This document shows, one piece after another, positions 1 through 7,825 of a DNA stretch of 33,449 bases (its first letter is position 1; every line of letters begins with the position of its first letter). The notes beneath the pieces were generated by a model. It worked only from the letters and a program-made list of their open reading frames with translations. It had not been told where the DNA came from and made no database searches. The position numbers and the translations under genes were made by a program. The DNA is from Mangrovimicrobium sp048323675 (GTDB lineage: Bacteria > Pseudomonadota > Gammaproteobacteria > Pseudomonadales > Halieaceae): positions 1 to 33,449 of the forward strand of contig NZ_JBLWFK010000011.1 in the NCBI RefSeq assembly GCF_048323675.1, in the 5' to 3' direction.

Positions 1-255
1 CCGCGTTGCCAGTGGGTGGGAAGGCTCTTTTACGGACTTGGAGGGCGTCGGTGCGAGCTCGATCCCCAAGCGGAACCGCCTCACCACCGCGATGCGCCAG
101 CCCACCACACCAGCTACCGTGCAGCCAGGTAGCATGTAACCTCCAAGCGAATTCAACACCCGGCAGCCCCGCGGCAATTCCGGGCACCCACAGGCTAACG
201 CGCCGCAAGCGCCCGGAATGGAGTAAAAGAGCCTTCCCGCCCGCAGGCCACGCAG
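1..255 (+). repeat. Long inverted arms closing the left repeat copy
   Basis: Positions 1-33 pair with 223-255 in perfect register (i + j = 256): 28 Watson-Crick pairs, two G-U-type pairs (T13 with G243, T17 with G239) and three mismatches. The innermost 16 pairs (18-33 with 223-238) are unbroken. The arms enclose the conserved core of about 189 bp. If the plus strand is transcribed the two T/G positions stay paired, while the other strand would have A/C mismatches, so any RNA would more likely be in plus sense. The stem may continue leftwards beyond the window. Confidence 0.8.
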
Positions 256-273
256 CGGCCGCCAGGCCGCCAA
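1..273 (+). repeat. Left copy of a structured dispersed repeat
   Basis: Positions 30-273 align without gaps to the reverse complement of 33206-33449. By hand count 179 of 200 positions match over 30-229, only 10 of 20 over 230-249, and 21 of 24 over 250-273. No convincing protein is encoded: an open frame runs through both copies, but there is no start signal or family resemblance, and the differences look structural rather than codon-based. A short hairpin (GCTACC at 113-118, GGTAGC at 128-133, 9-nt loop) is kept in both copies although its loop changes. The repeat ends about 25 bp from the dapE stop codon. The window begins inside it, so its outer limit is unknown. I do not recognise the family. 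Confidence 0.85.
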
Positions 274-298
274 CCCGCCCCACGGCAGAAATCACAAC

Positions 299-1438
299 CT
301 AGGGGGAAACAGCCCCCAGCAGCCGCTCCAGAATCCCGCGGTAGATGGCCGTCAATCGCGGCAGGTCGGGCGCGTGGACGCACTCGTCGATCTTGTGGAT
401 GGTCGCGTTGACCGGCCCGAGTTCGACCACCTGGACACCGTAGGGTGCGATAAAGCGCCCGTCCGAAGTGCCGCCGGCGGTGGACAGTTCAGTGTCGAGC
501 CCGGTTTCCGCGCGGATACTCTCGCGGGCCGCTTCCACCAGCGCGCCGCTGGCGGTGAGGAAGGGCTGGCCGCTGAGGCTCCAGTCGATGGCGTACTTGA
601 GTTCGTGGGCGTCGAGGATGGCCTCGGTGCGTTGGCGCAGTTCGGCGTCGGTGACTTCGGTGGAGAAGCGGAAGTTGAAGACGATTTCCACCTCTCCCGG
701 AATCATATTGGTGGCGCCGGTGCCGCCGTTGATATTGGAGACCTGCATCGAGGTCGGCGGGAAGAACTCGTTGCCCTCGTCCCAGACCTCGGCGGCCAGT
801 GCGGCGAGGGCCGGGGCCGCCCGGTGGATCGGGTTGTCGGCGAGGTGGGGGTAGGCGATATGCCCCTGCTGGCCTTTCACGGTCAGGGTCGCGTTGAGCG
901 AGCCCCGGCGCCCGTTCTTGATGACATCGCCCAGGTGCGCGCTGCTGGAGGGTTCGCCGACCAGGCACCAGTCGATGCTTTCGTCGCGTTCCGCCAGCCA
1001 CTCCATCACCCGGACGGTGCCGTTGACCGCGGGGCCTTCCTCGTCGGAGGTGATCAGGAAGCCGATACGTCCGTCGTGCTCCGGGTTCGCCGCGACAAAC
1101 TCCTCACAGGCCACCACCATGGCTGCCAGGCTGCCCTTCATGTCCGCGGCGCCGCGGCCGTAGAGGGTGTCGCCGTCCAGGGTCGGCTCGAAGGGCGGGG
1201 TACGCCACTGGCTCTGGGGGCCGGTCGGGACCACGTCGGTGTGGCCGGCGAATACCAGCAGGGGGCCGCTATTACCGCGCACCGCCCAGAAGTTGTCGAC
1301 CTCACCGAAGCGCAGGGGCGTGCAGTCAAAACCGATGGCGGCGAGGCGCGCCATCATCTGCTGCTGGCAACCCCCGTCCTCCGGGGTGACCGAGGGACGG
1401 CGCATGAGTTCGCAGCACAGTTCGTAGGTGGCGTTCAC
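299..1438 (-). CDS. dapE: Succinyl-diaminopimelate desuccinylase DapE
   Basis: DapE is the zinc peptidase-family enzyme that hydrolyses N-succinyl-L,L-diaminopimelate to succinate and L,L-diaminopimelate in the cytoplasm, for lysine and peptidoglycan. The 379-residue product matches the family length (about 375). Expected metal ligands and catalytic residues are present: H66 in AGHTD, D99 in GRGAADMKG, E133/E134 in SDEEG, E162 and H348. The chosen start is a GTG 11 bp after the dapD stop, which aligns with known DapE N termini. The frame stays open far upstream but only as an overlap of dapD. It is the last gene of a dapD-dapE unit, and its stop lies about 25 bp from the left-end repeat. Confidence 0.96.
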   Translation of the reverse strand: MNATYELCCELMRRPSVTPEDGGCQQQMMARLAAIGFDCTPLRFGEVDNFWAVRGNSGPLLVFAGHTDVVPTGPQSQWRTPPFEPTLDGDTLYGRGAADMKGSLAAMVVACEEFVAANPEHDGRIGFLITSDEEGPAVNGTVRVMEWLAERDESIDWCLVGEPSSSAHLGDVIKNGRRGSLNATLTVKGQQGHIAYPHLADNPIHRAAPALAALAAEVWDEGNEFFPPTSMQVSNINGGTGATNMIPGEVEIVFNFRFSTEVTDAELRQRTEAILDAHELKYAIDWSLSGQPFLTASGALVEAARESIRAETGLDTELSTAGGTSDGRFIAPYGVQVVELGPVNATIHKIDECVHAPDLPRLTAIYRGILERLLGAVSP

Positions 1439-1449
1439 GGCGACCAGCT

Positions 1450-2469
1450 TCAGTTGTGGGCGTGCAGTTCGGCGTTCAGCTCGATGGCGGAACGGTTGGT
1501 CAGGCACTCCACCGCGCCGGTCGAGGAGTTGCGGCGGAACAGCAGGTCGGCCTTGCCGGCGACGTCGCGGGCCTTGACGGTTTCCACCGGCATGCCCTCG
1601 GCGTCGAGCATGGTGACCTTGGTGCCGGCGGTGACGAACAGGCCGGCCTCCACGGTGCAGCGGTCGCCCAGGGGGATGCCGATGCCGGCATTGGCGCCGA
1701 TCAGGCACTCCTTGCCGACAGAGATCACGATGTTGCCGCCGCCGGAGAGGGTGCCCATGGTGGAGCAGCCGCCGCCGAGGTCGGAGCCTTCACCCACGGT
1801 GACACCCGCGGAGATGCGGCCCTCGATCATGCCGGGACCGTCGGTGCCGGCATTGAAATTGATGAAGCCCTCGTGCATGACCGTGGTGCCCTCGCCGAGG
1901 TAGGCGCCCAGGCGCACCCGCGCGGTGTGGGCGATGCGCACGCCGGCGGGTACCACGTAGTTGGTCATCTTGGGGAACTTGTCCACGCAGCTGACTTCCA
2001 GTACCGCGCCGCGCAGGCGGGCGGAGAGCTGGCGCTCGGCCAGTTCCTCGAGGTCGATGGCGCCCTCGTTGGTCCAGGCCACGTTGGGCAGCACGCCGAA
2101 CAGTCCGTCGAGGCGGGTGCCGTGGGGCTTCACCAGGCGGTGGGAAATCAGGTGCAGCTTGAGGTAGCCCTCGGGCACGCAGGTGGGCGCCAGGTCTTCG
2201 GTCAGCAGTACTGCCACCGCGGGGCGTCCGGCATCCTGCAGGCGCCCGGCGAGGGCGGCGAGCTTGTCTTCACCGGCCTCGGCCAGCACCTGGCGCAGGT
2301 GTTTCAGTTGCTCGGTGCCGAGGACGGCGTTGTTGTCGATCTCGCCGAGCGCGCTGACCAGCGCCTGCGGCGGTGCGAACAGCGGCTGGGGGAAAAATAC
2401 TTCCAGCCACTCGCCCTTGCTGTTCTGGGTGCCCACGCCGAGGCCGAAGGCAAATGCCGAATCTGTCAT
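1450..2469 (-). CDS. dapD: Tetrahydrodipicolinate N-succinyltransferase DapD (long type)
   Basis: DapD transfers succinyl from succinyl-CoA to tetrahydrodipicolinate, the committed step of the succinylase lysine/DAP pathway, and so feeds the next-but-one step catalysed by DapE just downstream. At 339 residues it is the long, Pseudomonas-type enzyme rather than the 274-residue E. coli type. The C-terminal half has the hexapeptide-repeat pattern of a left-handed beta helix (VRLGAYLGEGTTVMHEG, then GGGCSTMGTLSGGG and IGANAGIGIPLGDRC). The ATG is preceded by AGGTGAG at good spacing, which fixes the start. A longer open frame upstream merely overlaps the neighbouring reductase gene. Confidence 0.96.
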   Translation of the reverse strand: MTDSAFAFGLGVGTQNSKGEWLEVFFPQPLFAPPQALVSALGEIDNNAVLGTEQLKHLRQVLAEAGEDKLAALAGRLQDAGRPAVAVLLTEDLAPTCVPEGYLKLHLISHRLVKPHGTRLDGLFGVLPNVAWTNEGAIDLEELAERQLSARLRGAVLEVSCVDKFPKMTNYVVPAGVRIAHTARVRLGAYLGEGTTVMHEGFINFNAGTDGPGMIEGRISAGVTVGEGSDLGGGCSTMGTLSGGGNIVISVGKECLIGANAGIGIPLGDRCTVEAGLFVTAGTKVTMLDAEGMPVETVKARDVAGKADLLFRRNSSTGAVECLTNRSAIELNAELHAHN

Positions 2470-2519
2470 GTTCTCACCTGTAGTGTCTTGCGGCTCAGGT
2501 GCCCTCGATAGAAGGGCGC

Positions 2520-2876
2520 CTAGAGCGTGTGATGTCCGAAAATTTTCTGGTATTGCGCAGCGGAAAACCCGCAGTGCAGTTCGTGGCCGGTGTCGAGCAG
2601 GGGGCGCTTGACCAGGGTCGGCTGTGCGAGGATGGCCTCCAGCGCGGCGGCCTTGTCCATGCTTTCCCGCTGCGCCGGCGCCAGCGCCTTCCACGAGGTG
2701 CTGCGCTTGTTGACCACGGTGTCCCAGGGCAGGGCGTCCAGCCAGCTGGCCGCGCGCTCGCGCGCCAGGCCGTCCTCGCGAAAGTCGTGGAACTGGTAGT
2801 CCACATTGTGCTCGTCGAGCCACTTGCGGGCCTTGCGCACGGTGTCGCAGTTCTTGATGCCGTAGAGCGTAATCAC
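2520..2876 (-). CDS. yffB: ArsC/Spx-family reductase, YffB type
   Basis: This 118-residue protein has the thioredoxin-like ArsC-family fold signature: an N-terminal YGIKNCDTVRKA motif with the candidate active cysteine at C10, then DFREDGL and a C-terminal VKRPLL segment. The length equals E. coli YffB, which also lies beside dapE, so the context supports the assignment. Its substrate is not known: the family includes arsenate reductases and Spx regulators, and arsenate should not be assumed. The start is GTG, with AGGAAAA a few bases upstream. It is separated by 50 bp from dapD, with which it is probably co-transcribed. Confidence 0.9.
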   Translation of the reverse strand: MITLYGIKNCDTVRKARKWLDEHNVDYQFHDFREDGLARERAASWLDALPWDTVVNKRSTSWKALAPAQRESMDKAAALEAILAQPTLVKRPLLDTGHELHCGFSAAQYQKIFGHHTL

Positions 2877-2916
2877 GGGTTTTCCTGTGGCCGGTTACAG
2901 GGGGCGCCTAGGATAG

Positions 2917-2951
2917 CAAAGCGGGCCGGGCGGATATAGCGGCACGCTTTG
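2917..2951. repeat. 7-bp inverted repeat between the small PA4642-like gene and yffB
   Basis: CAAAGCG (2917-2923) and CGCTTTG (2945-2951) are perfect complements separated by 21 bp, directly after the 2954 stop. It could fold as a hairpin at the end of the upstream transcript, but there is no T-tract, so a terminator is only a weak possibility. It may equally be part of the yffB promoter region. Confidence 0.3.
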
Positions 2952-2953
2952 TC

Positions 2954-3244
2954 TCAGGCGGCGCCGGCGGCCTTCAGGATGGCGGCGTAGTCGCCCCCTT
3001 TGGCATGTTCGCTGACGATCTCCAGTACGCTGCGACCGTCCTTGCCGCGGGCGTTGATGTCGCGGTTCTGCGCACTGAAAAAGCCGATGAACAGCTCGAA
3101 ATCCTCCGCGCGCATGCTCTGGTAGGCGCGCAGCAGCATGAAGAAGTTCTCGTCGCTGCCGTCGTGGGGGCGTACGTCGAGGAAACTGCGCACGTGGTCC
3201 TCGGTCCAGACGTCGTCGATGACCTTTTGCTTGTCTTTTTTCAC
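2954..3244 (-). CDS. Small conserved protein resembling the PA4642 family
   Basis: A 96-residue acidic, soluble protein without a signal peptide or membrane segment. Its layout (basic start MKKDKQKVIDD, then a helical middle with LLRAYQSMRAEDFELFIGFF, then INARGKDGRSVLEIVSEH) resembles the small gammaproteobacterial family named after Pseudomonas PA4642. The segment RDINARGKDGRSVLEIV looks like a single ankyrin-type repeat (N-x-x-x-x-D/G-x-S/T-x-L), suggesting a protein-interaction role, but its function is unknown. The start is GTG with AGGAG 10 bp upstream. It lies 51 bp after gatB, beyond a probable weak terminator. Family assignment is from memory of the sequence pattern. Confidence 0.75.
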   Translation of the reverse strand: MKKDKQKVIDDVWTEDHVRSFLDVRPHDGSDENFFMLLRAYQSMRAEDFELFIGFFSAQNRDINARGKDGRSVLEIVSEHAKGGDYAAILKAAGAA

Positions 3245-3261
3245 CTTGCTAAGGCTCCTGT

Positions 3262-3289
3262 CAAAATGGCCGGCCGCGCAGCGCCCGGC
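3262..3289 (-). terminator. Probable weak terminator after gatB
   Basis: On the minus strand a hairpin at 3289-3269 has a 5-bp GCCGG/CCGGC outer stem, one G-G mismatch, a further 3 bp and a 3-nt loop. It is followed after two bases by a run of four T (3266-3263). It lies 6 bp after the gatB stop codon. The short T-run makes it a leaky terminator at best. Confidence 0.45.
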
Positions 3290-3295
3290 GTTACT

Positions 3296-4738
3296 TCAAC
3301 CCAGTTTTTTCGCCAGCAGTTCGTTGACCATCTGCGGGTTCGCCTGGCCCTTGCTGGCTTTCATGATCTGGCCGACGAAGAAGCCGACCAGTTTCTTGCG
3401 CTTGCCCTCGTCGGCGGCGCGGTACTGGTCCACCTGGGCGCCGTTGGCGGCGATTACCTCGTCCACCATGGCTTCCAGTTCGCCGCTGTCGGATACCTGT
3501 TTCAGGCCCTTTGCGGCGATAATTTCATCGGCGCTGCCTTCACCGGCCCACATCGCCTCGAACACCTGCTTGGCGATCTTGCCGGAGATGCTGTTGTCGA
3601 GGATGCGGGCGATCAGGCCGCCGAGCCGGTCCGCGGGGACCGGGCAGTCCGCCAGCGCGGTGTCGCTGCGGTTGAGCTGGCCCAGCAGCTCCACCTGTAC
3701 CCAGTTGGCGGCGATCTTGGCATCGCCGCAGGCGGCGACCACCTGTTCATAGTAGTCGGCGAGCGGGCGCTCCGCGGCGAGCACGCCGGCGTCGTAGGCG
3801 GACAGCGCGTACTGTTCGGCGAAGCGGTTGCGCTTGGCGGTGGGCAGTTCCGGCAGGCTGTCGCGTAGCGCGTTCACGTAGGCCTCGTCGATGACCACCG
3901 GCAGCAGGTCGGGTTCCGGGAAGTAGCGGTAGTCGTTGGCCACTTCCTTGCTGCGCATCGGGCGGGTCTCATTGCGCTCGGCGTCGTAGAGGCGGGTTTC
4001 CTGCACCACCTTGCCGCCGTCGTCGAGGATATCCGACTGGCGCTCGATCTCGTGGTGGATGGCCTTTTCCACGAAGCGGAAGGAGTTGACGTTCTTGATC
4101 TCGGCGCGGGTGCCCAGGGTGTCGCTGCCCGCCGGGCGCAGGGAGATGTTGATATCGCAGCGCATCGAGCCCTCGGCCATGTTGCCGTCGGAGATGCCGA
4201 GGTAGGTGACCAGCGAGTGCAGGGCCTTGAGGTAGGCCACTGCCTCTTCTGCGCTGTAAATATCGGGTTCACTGACGATTTCCAGCAGCGGCGTACCGGC
4301 GCGGTTCAGGTCGATGCCGCTCATGCCGTGGAAGTCCTCGTGCAGGGACTTGCCGGCGTCCTCCTCGAGGTGGGCGCGGGTGATGCCGATCTGCCGGGTG
4401 CTGCCGTCCTCCAGCTGGATCTCGAAATGGCCGCGGCCGACGATCGGGTCGGAGAACTGGCTGATCTGGTAGCCCTTGGGCAGGTCCGGGTAGAAGTAGT
4501 TCTTGCGGTCGAAGACCGAGCGCATGCCGATCTCGGCGTCGATGCCGAGGCCGAACATCACCGCGAAACGCACCGCCTGCTCGTTGAGCACCGGCAGCAT
4601 GCCGGGCATGGCGAGGTCGACCGCGCTGGCCTGGGTGTTGGCTGCGGCGCCGAAAGTGGTCGGAGAACCGGAGAAAATCTTCGATTTGGTGGCCAGCTGC
4701 AGGTGCACCTCGAGGCCGATGACGGGTTCCCATTGCAT
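3296..4738 (-). CDS. gatB: Asp-tRNA(Asn)/Glu-tRNA(Gln) amidotransferase subunit B
   Basis: GatB binds mischarged Glu-tRNA(Gln) or Asp-tRNA(Asn) and phosphorylates the acyl group, so that ammonia from GatA completes amidation. The 480-residue length is typical. Family signatures include the N-terminal PVIGLEVHLQL, AMPGMLPVLN, FDRKNYFYPDLPKGYQISQ and MRCDINISLR. The C-terminal helical tail (about 330-480) is the YqeY-like tRNA-binding domain. The ATG overlaps the gatA stop by one base (TGATG), indicating translational coupling. Its presence implies that this organism makes Gln-tRNA or Asn-tRNA at least partly by the indirect route. Confidence 0.97.
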   Translation of the reverse strand: MQWEPVIGLEVHLQLATKSKIFSGSPTTFGAAANTQASAVDLAMPGMLPVLNEQAVRFAVMFGLGIDAEIGMRSVFDRKNYFYPDLPKGYQISQFSDPIVGRGHFEIQLEDGSTRQIGITRAHLEEDAGKSLHEDFHGMSGIDLNRAGTPLLEIVSEPDIYSAEEAVAYLKALHSLVTYLGISDGNMAEGSMRCDINISLRPAGSDTLGTRAEIKNVNSFRFVEKAIHHEIERQSDILDDGGKVVQETRLYDAERNETRPMRSKEVANDYRYFPEPDLLPVVIDEAYVNALRDSLPELPTAKRNRFAEQYALSAYDAGVLAAERPLADYYEQVVAACGDAKIAANWVQVELLGQLNRSDTALADCPVPADRLGGLIARILDNSISGKIAKQVFEAMWAGEGSADEIIAAKGLKQVSDSGELEAMVDEVIAANGAQVDQYRAADEGKRKKLVGFFVGQIMKASKGQANPQMVNELLAKKLG

Positions 4739-6195
4739 CAGGCGGCACCTCCCGGGGGCGTCAGCTGGTGCCAGTCGGTGGCCGACTGGAAGCGGTGGGC
4801 GATGTTGAGCAGGCGCGCCTCGTCGAAGTGGCGGCCGATCAGCTGCAGCCCGACGGGGCAGTTGTCCGCCAGCCCGGCGGGAATGGACATCGCCGGCAGG
4901 CCGGCGAGGTTGACCGCCAGGGTGTAGACGTCCTCGAGGTACATCGCCACCGGGTCGTCCTTCTTGGCGCCGAGGCCGAAGGCCGGGCCGGGCGTGGTCG
5001 GGCCGGCAATCACGTCGACCTGCTCGAAACAGGCGTCGAAACCCTGCTTGATCAGGCGCCGGGCCTGCTGCGCCTTCTTGTAATAGGCGTCGTAGTAGCC
5101 GGCGGACAATGCATAGGTGCCCACCAGGATGCGGCGGTTGACCTCGTCGCCGAAACCCTCACCGCGGCTGCGGGTGTAGAGGTCCAGCAGGTCCGCCGGG
5201 TCCTCGCAGCGGTAGCCGTAGCGCACGCCGTCGTAGCGGGAGAGGTTGGTGGAGGCCTCGGCCGGGGCGATGACGTAGTAGGTGGGGATGGCGAGGTCGC
5301 TGTGGGCAAGGGAGATATCGACCAGCGTGGCGCCCAGTTTCTCCAGTTCGGCAAGGGCGGCATGGATGGCCTTCGCGGTGTCGGGGTCGAGGCCGGCGCC
5401 AAAATATTCCCGCGGCAGGCCGATGCGCAGGCCCTCCAGCGACTGCGCGAGACCGGCGCTGTAGTCGGGTACCTCGCGCTGGGCGGAGGTGGAGTCCAGC
5501 GGGTCGAAACCGGCCATGCTGTTCATCAACAACGCGCAGTCCTGCGCGCTGCGCGCCATCGGGCCGCCCTGGTCGAGGCTGGAGGCGAAGGCGATCATGC
5601 CCAGCCGGGACACCCGTCCGTAGGTGGGCTTGAGGCCGGTGATCCCGCACAGGGCCGCGGGCTGGCGGATGGAACCGCCGGTGTCGGTGCCGGTGGCGGC
5701 GGGGGCCAGGCGCGCGGCCACGGCCGCGGCGCTGCCGCCGGAGGAGCCGCCGGGGACCCGCTCGCGGTCCCAGGGATTGCGCACCGCGCCATAGAAACTG
5801 GTTTCATTGGAGGAGCCCATCGCGAACTCGTCCATGTTGGTCTTGCCCAGCATGACCGTGCCGGCCTGTTTCAGGCGGGTGACCACGGTCGCGTCGTAGG
5901 GCGGCACGAAATTGTCGAGCATTTTCGAGGCGCAGCTGGTGCGCACGCCGTCGGTGCAGAAAATATCCTTGTGGGCAATGGGGATACCGGCCAGCGCGCC
6001 GGCGTCACCGGCCGCCAGCGCGGCATCGGCTGCCGCGGCCTCCGCCAGGGCCTGTTCCGCGCAGACCGTGATAAAGCTGTTGTACTGCCCGTCGAGGGCG
6101 GCGATACGATCGAGGAAGCCCTGTGTCAGCTCGACACTGGAAAAACGCTTCTCACGCAGCCCCCGGGCCATCTCGGCGATGGTGAGCTCATGCAT
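4738..6195 (-). CDS. gatA: Asp-tRNA(Asn)/Glu-tRNA(Gln) amidotransferase subunit A
   Basis: GatA is the amidase-signature glutaminase that releases ammonia from glutamine for GatB. The 485-residue product has the Ser-cisSer-Lys triad at K76 (IAHKD), S151 (PGGSSGGS) and S175 (TGGSIRQPA), each three residues before the S. aureus numbering. The ATG has AGGA upstream and lies 27 bp after the gatC stop. It is the middle gene of gatC-gatA-gatB. Nothing in it looks degenerate. Confidence 0.97.
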   Translation of the reverse strand: MHELTIAEMARGLREKRFSSVELTQGFLDRIAALDGQYNSFITVCAEQALAEAAAADAALAAGDAGALAGIPIAHKDIFCTDGVRTSCASKMLDNFVPPYDATVVTRLKQAGTVMLGKTNMDEFAMGSSNETSFYGAVRNPWDRERVPGGSSGGSAAAVAARLAPAATGTDTGGSIRQPAALCGITGLKPTYGRVSRLGMIAFASSLDQGGPMARSAQDCALLMNSMAGFDPLDSTSAQREVPDYSAGLAQSLEGLRIGLPREYFGAGLDPDTAKAIHAALAELEKLGATLVDISLAHSDLAIPTYYVIAPAEASTNLSRYDGVRYGYRCEDPADLLDLYTRSRGEGFGDEVNRRILVGTYALSAGYYDAYYKKAQQARRLIKQGFDACFEQVDVIAGPTTPGPAFGLGAKKDDPVAMYLEDVYTLAVNLAGLPAMSIPAGLADNCPVGLQLIGRHFDEARLLNIAHRFQSATDWHQLTPPGGAA

Positions 6196-6222
6196 AGTTG
6201 AATCCTGCTGTGCCCGGTGGGG

Positions 6223-6510
6223 CTATTCGATGACTTTGGGGACGAGGTAGAGGCCGTCTTCCACGGCGGGTGCGATGGCCTGGAAGGCGTCGCGCCGGTT
6301 GCATTCGGTGACTTCGTCGGCGCGCAGCGTCGCGACGGCATCCAGCGGGTGGGCCATCGGTTCGACGCCGGCGGTGTCCACCGCCTGCAACTGTTCCACC
6401 ATGCCGAGAATCTCGGTCAGGCGCTGGCCCAGCGCGGCGGCCTGGGCTGTGTCCACGCGGATGCGCGCCAGGGCGGCAATTTTCTCTATTTCGTCCTGCT
6501 CAATGGGCAT
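6223..6510 (-). CDS. gatC: Asp-tRNA(Asn)/Glu-tRNA(Gln) amidotransferase subunit C
   Basis: GatC is the small subunit that wraps around GatA and stabilises the GatA-GatB interface. The 95-residue sequence has the family pattern: N-terminal EIEKIAALARI helix, central EILGMVEQLQAVDTAGVEPMAHP, and C-terminal DGLYLVPKVIE. I chose the ATG at 6510, which begins MPIEQDEIEK as expected. A TTG two codons upstream in frame is possible but less likely. It is the first gene of gatCAB and diverges from mreB across a 236-bp gap. Confidence 0.95.
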   Translation of the reverse strand: MPIEQDEIEKIAALARIRVDTAQAAALGQRLTEILGMVEQLQAVDTAGVEPMAHPLDAVATLRADEVTECNRRDAFQAIAPAVEDGLYLVPKVIE

Positions 6511-6746
6511 TTTCAAAACCGGGTAGAGCCGCCGGATAGCGGCGGGGCGCTAAACTTAACACATTTGCGCCTTGCCCAAAAACCCTGTCGTTGATACTCT
6601 TTCGCGAATAACATTCGCACCGGGAAATCGGTCTGAATTCACGGTGTTCCAGCGAAGTTTTCACCGTTTTATGACGAGACTGGTAGGGAAGCGTAAAGGG
6701 CTGGCCGGTCCGCCCCCCTATTGTTGTTACTAAGGTACAAATTTTC
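6511..6746. promoter_or_regulatory. Divergent gatC/mreB promoter region
   Basis: This 236-bp gap must hold the promoters of gatCAB (leftward) and mreBCD-maf-rng-yhdP (rightward). It is clearly more AT-rich than the flanking genes. A possible rightward -10 is GATACT (6593-6598) with TTGCCC (6572-6577) at a short 15-bp spacing. A possible leftward pair is TTGGGC with AGTTTA 17 bp on, within 6585-6550. Neither is a strong match, so only the region is asserted. AAGGT (6732-6736) is the likely mreB ribosome-binding site. Confidence 0.5.
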
Positions 6747-7784
6747 ATGCTGAAGAAATTGCGTGGAGTGTTCTCCAATGATCTCTCCATAGATCTGGGT
6801 ACCGCCAACACGCTGATTTACGTGCGCGACAAGGGCATTGTCCTTGACGAGCCATCCGTCGTTGCCATCCGTGTCCATAACGGGCAAAAAACCATCGAAG
6901 CCGTCGGCATGGAGGCCAAGCGCATGCTCGGCCGTACGCCGGGCAATATTACCGCCATCCGGCCGCTGAAAGACGGCGTTATCGCCGATTTTCAGGTGAC
7001 CGAGAAAATGCTCCAGCATTTTATCGCCAAGGTTCACGAAACCCGCTTTATCCGCCCCAGCCCGCGTGTGCTGGTCTGTGTCCCCTGCATGTCCACCCAG
7101 GTCGAGCGCCGGGCGATTCGCGAATCCGCCCTCTACGCCGGCGCCCGCGAAGTGCGCCTGATCGAGGAACCGATGGCCGCGGCTATCGGCGCGGGCCTCA
7201 ATGTCGAGGAGGCCAGCGGTTGCATGGTCGTCGATATCGGCGGCGGTACCACGGAAATTGCCATCATCTCCCTCAACGGCATCGTCTACCGCGACTCTGT
7301 GCGGGTCGGCGGTGACCGCTTCGACGAGGCCATCGTCGCCCATGTCCGCCGCCGCTACGGCAGCCTGATCGGCGACGCCACCGCGGAGCGGATCAAGATA
7401 GAAGTCGGCTGCGCCTTCGGCGGCAGCGAACTGCGCGAGATCGACGTGCGCGGCCGCAACCTGGCCGAAGGCGTGCCGCGGAGCTTCACCCTGGACAGCG
7501 ACGAGATCCTCGAGTCCCTGCAGGAACCCCTGACCACCATAGTCCAGGCGGTGAAGTCCGCCCTGGAACAGTCGCCGCCGGAACTGGCTGCCGACATCGC
7601 CGAGAGCGGTATTGTCCTCACCGGCGGTGGCGCCCTGCTGCGCGACCTGGATCGCCTGATCTCCGAGGAGACCGGCCTGCCGGTGATCGTCGCGGAAGAT
7701 CCTCTGACCTGCGTGGCGCGCGGGGGTGGCCGGGCACTGGAAATGATGGACCGGCGCACCATAGACCTGCTGTCCACTGAATAA
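6747..7784 (+). CDS. mreB: Rod-shape-determining actin homologue MreB
   Basis: MreB polymerises under the inner membrane and guides the elongation machinery for lateral wall synthesis. The 345-residue protein has all actin-ATPase signatures: phosphate-1 loop SIDLGTANT, phosphate-2 loop VVDIGGGTTE and adenosine motif LTGGGALL. The first residues (MLKKLRGVF) form the amphipathic membrane-anchoring helix typical of Gram-negative MreB. It begins a tightly packed unit mreB-mreC-mreD-maf-rng-yhdP. The mreC reading frame follows within about 41 bp of its stop. Confidence 0.98.
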   Translation: MLKKLRGVFSNDLSIDLGTANTLIYVRDKGIVLDEPSVVAIRVHNGQKTIEAVGMEAKRMLGRTPGNITAIRPLKDGVIADFQVTEKMLQHFIAKVHETRFIRPSPRVLVCVPCMSTQVERRAIRESALYAGAREVRLIEEPMAAAIGAGLNVEEASGCMVVDIGGGTTEIAIISLNGIVYRDSVRVGGDRFDEAIVAHVRRRYGSLIGDATAERIKIEVGCAFGGSELREIDVRGRNLAEGVPRSFTLDSDEILESLQEPLTTIVQAVKSALEQSPPELAADIAESGIVLTGGGALLRDLDRLISEETGLPVIVAEDPLTCVARGGGRALEMMDRRTIDLLSTE

Positions 7785-7825
7785 GTAAACTTGTCACTTC
7801 CCTGCGCGACCGCTGAGGAGACGAC

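Noticed and set aside
159..184. A second stem (CCCGG/CCGGG) inside the repeat core
   Set aside because: In the right copy one side changes without compensation (a G-C pair becomes C-C), so the pairing is not supported.
6..302. A 98-codon protein within the left repeat
   Set aside because: The similar frame in the right copy follows from DNA identity. Arg/Pro/Ala-rich composition, no start signal, and changes that preserve pairing rather than coding speak against a protein.
374..2511. Long plus-strand open frames of 351-509 codons opposite dapE and dapD
   Set aside because: They are antisense frames produced by GC-rich codon bias. They lack ribosome-binding sites and family motifs, and the minus-strand genes are unmistakable.
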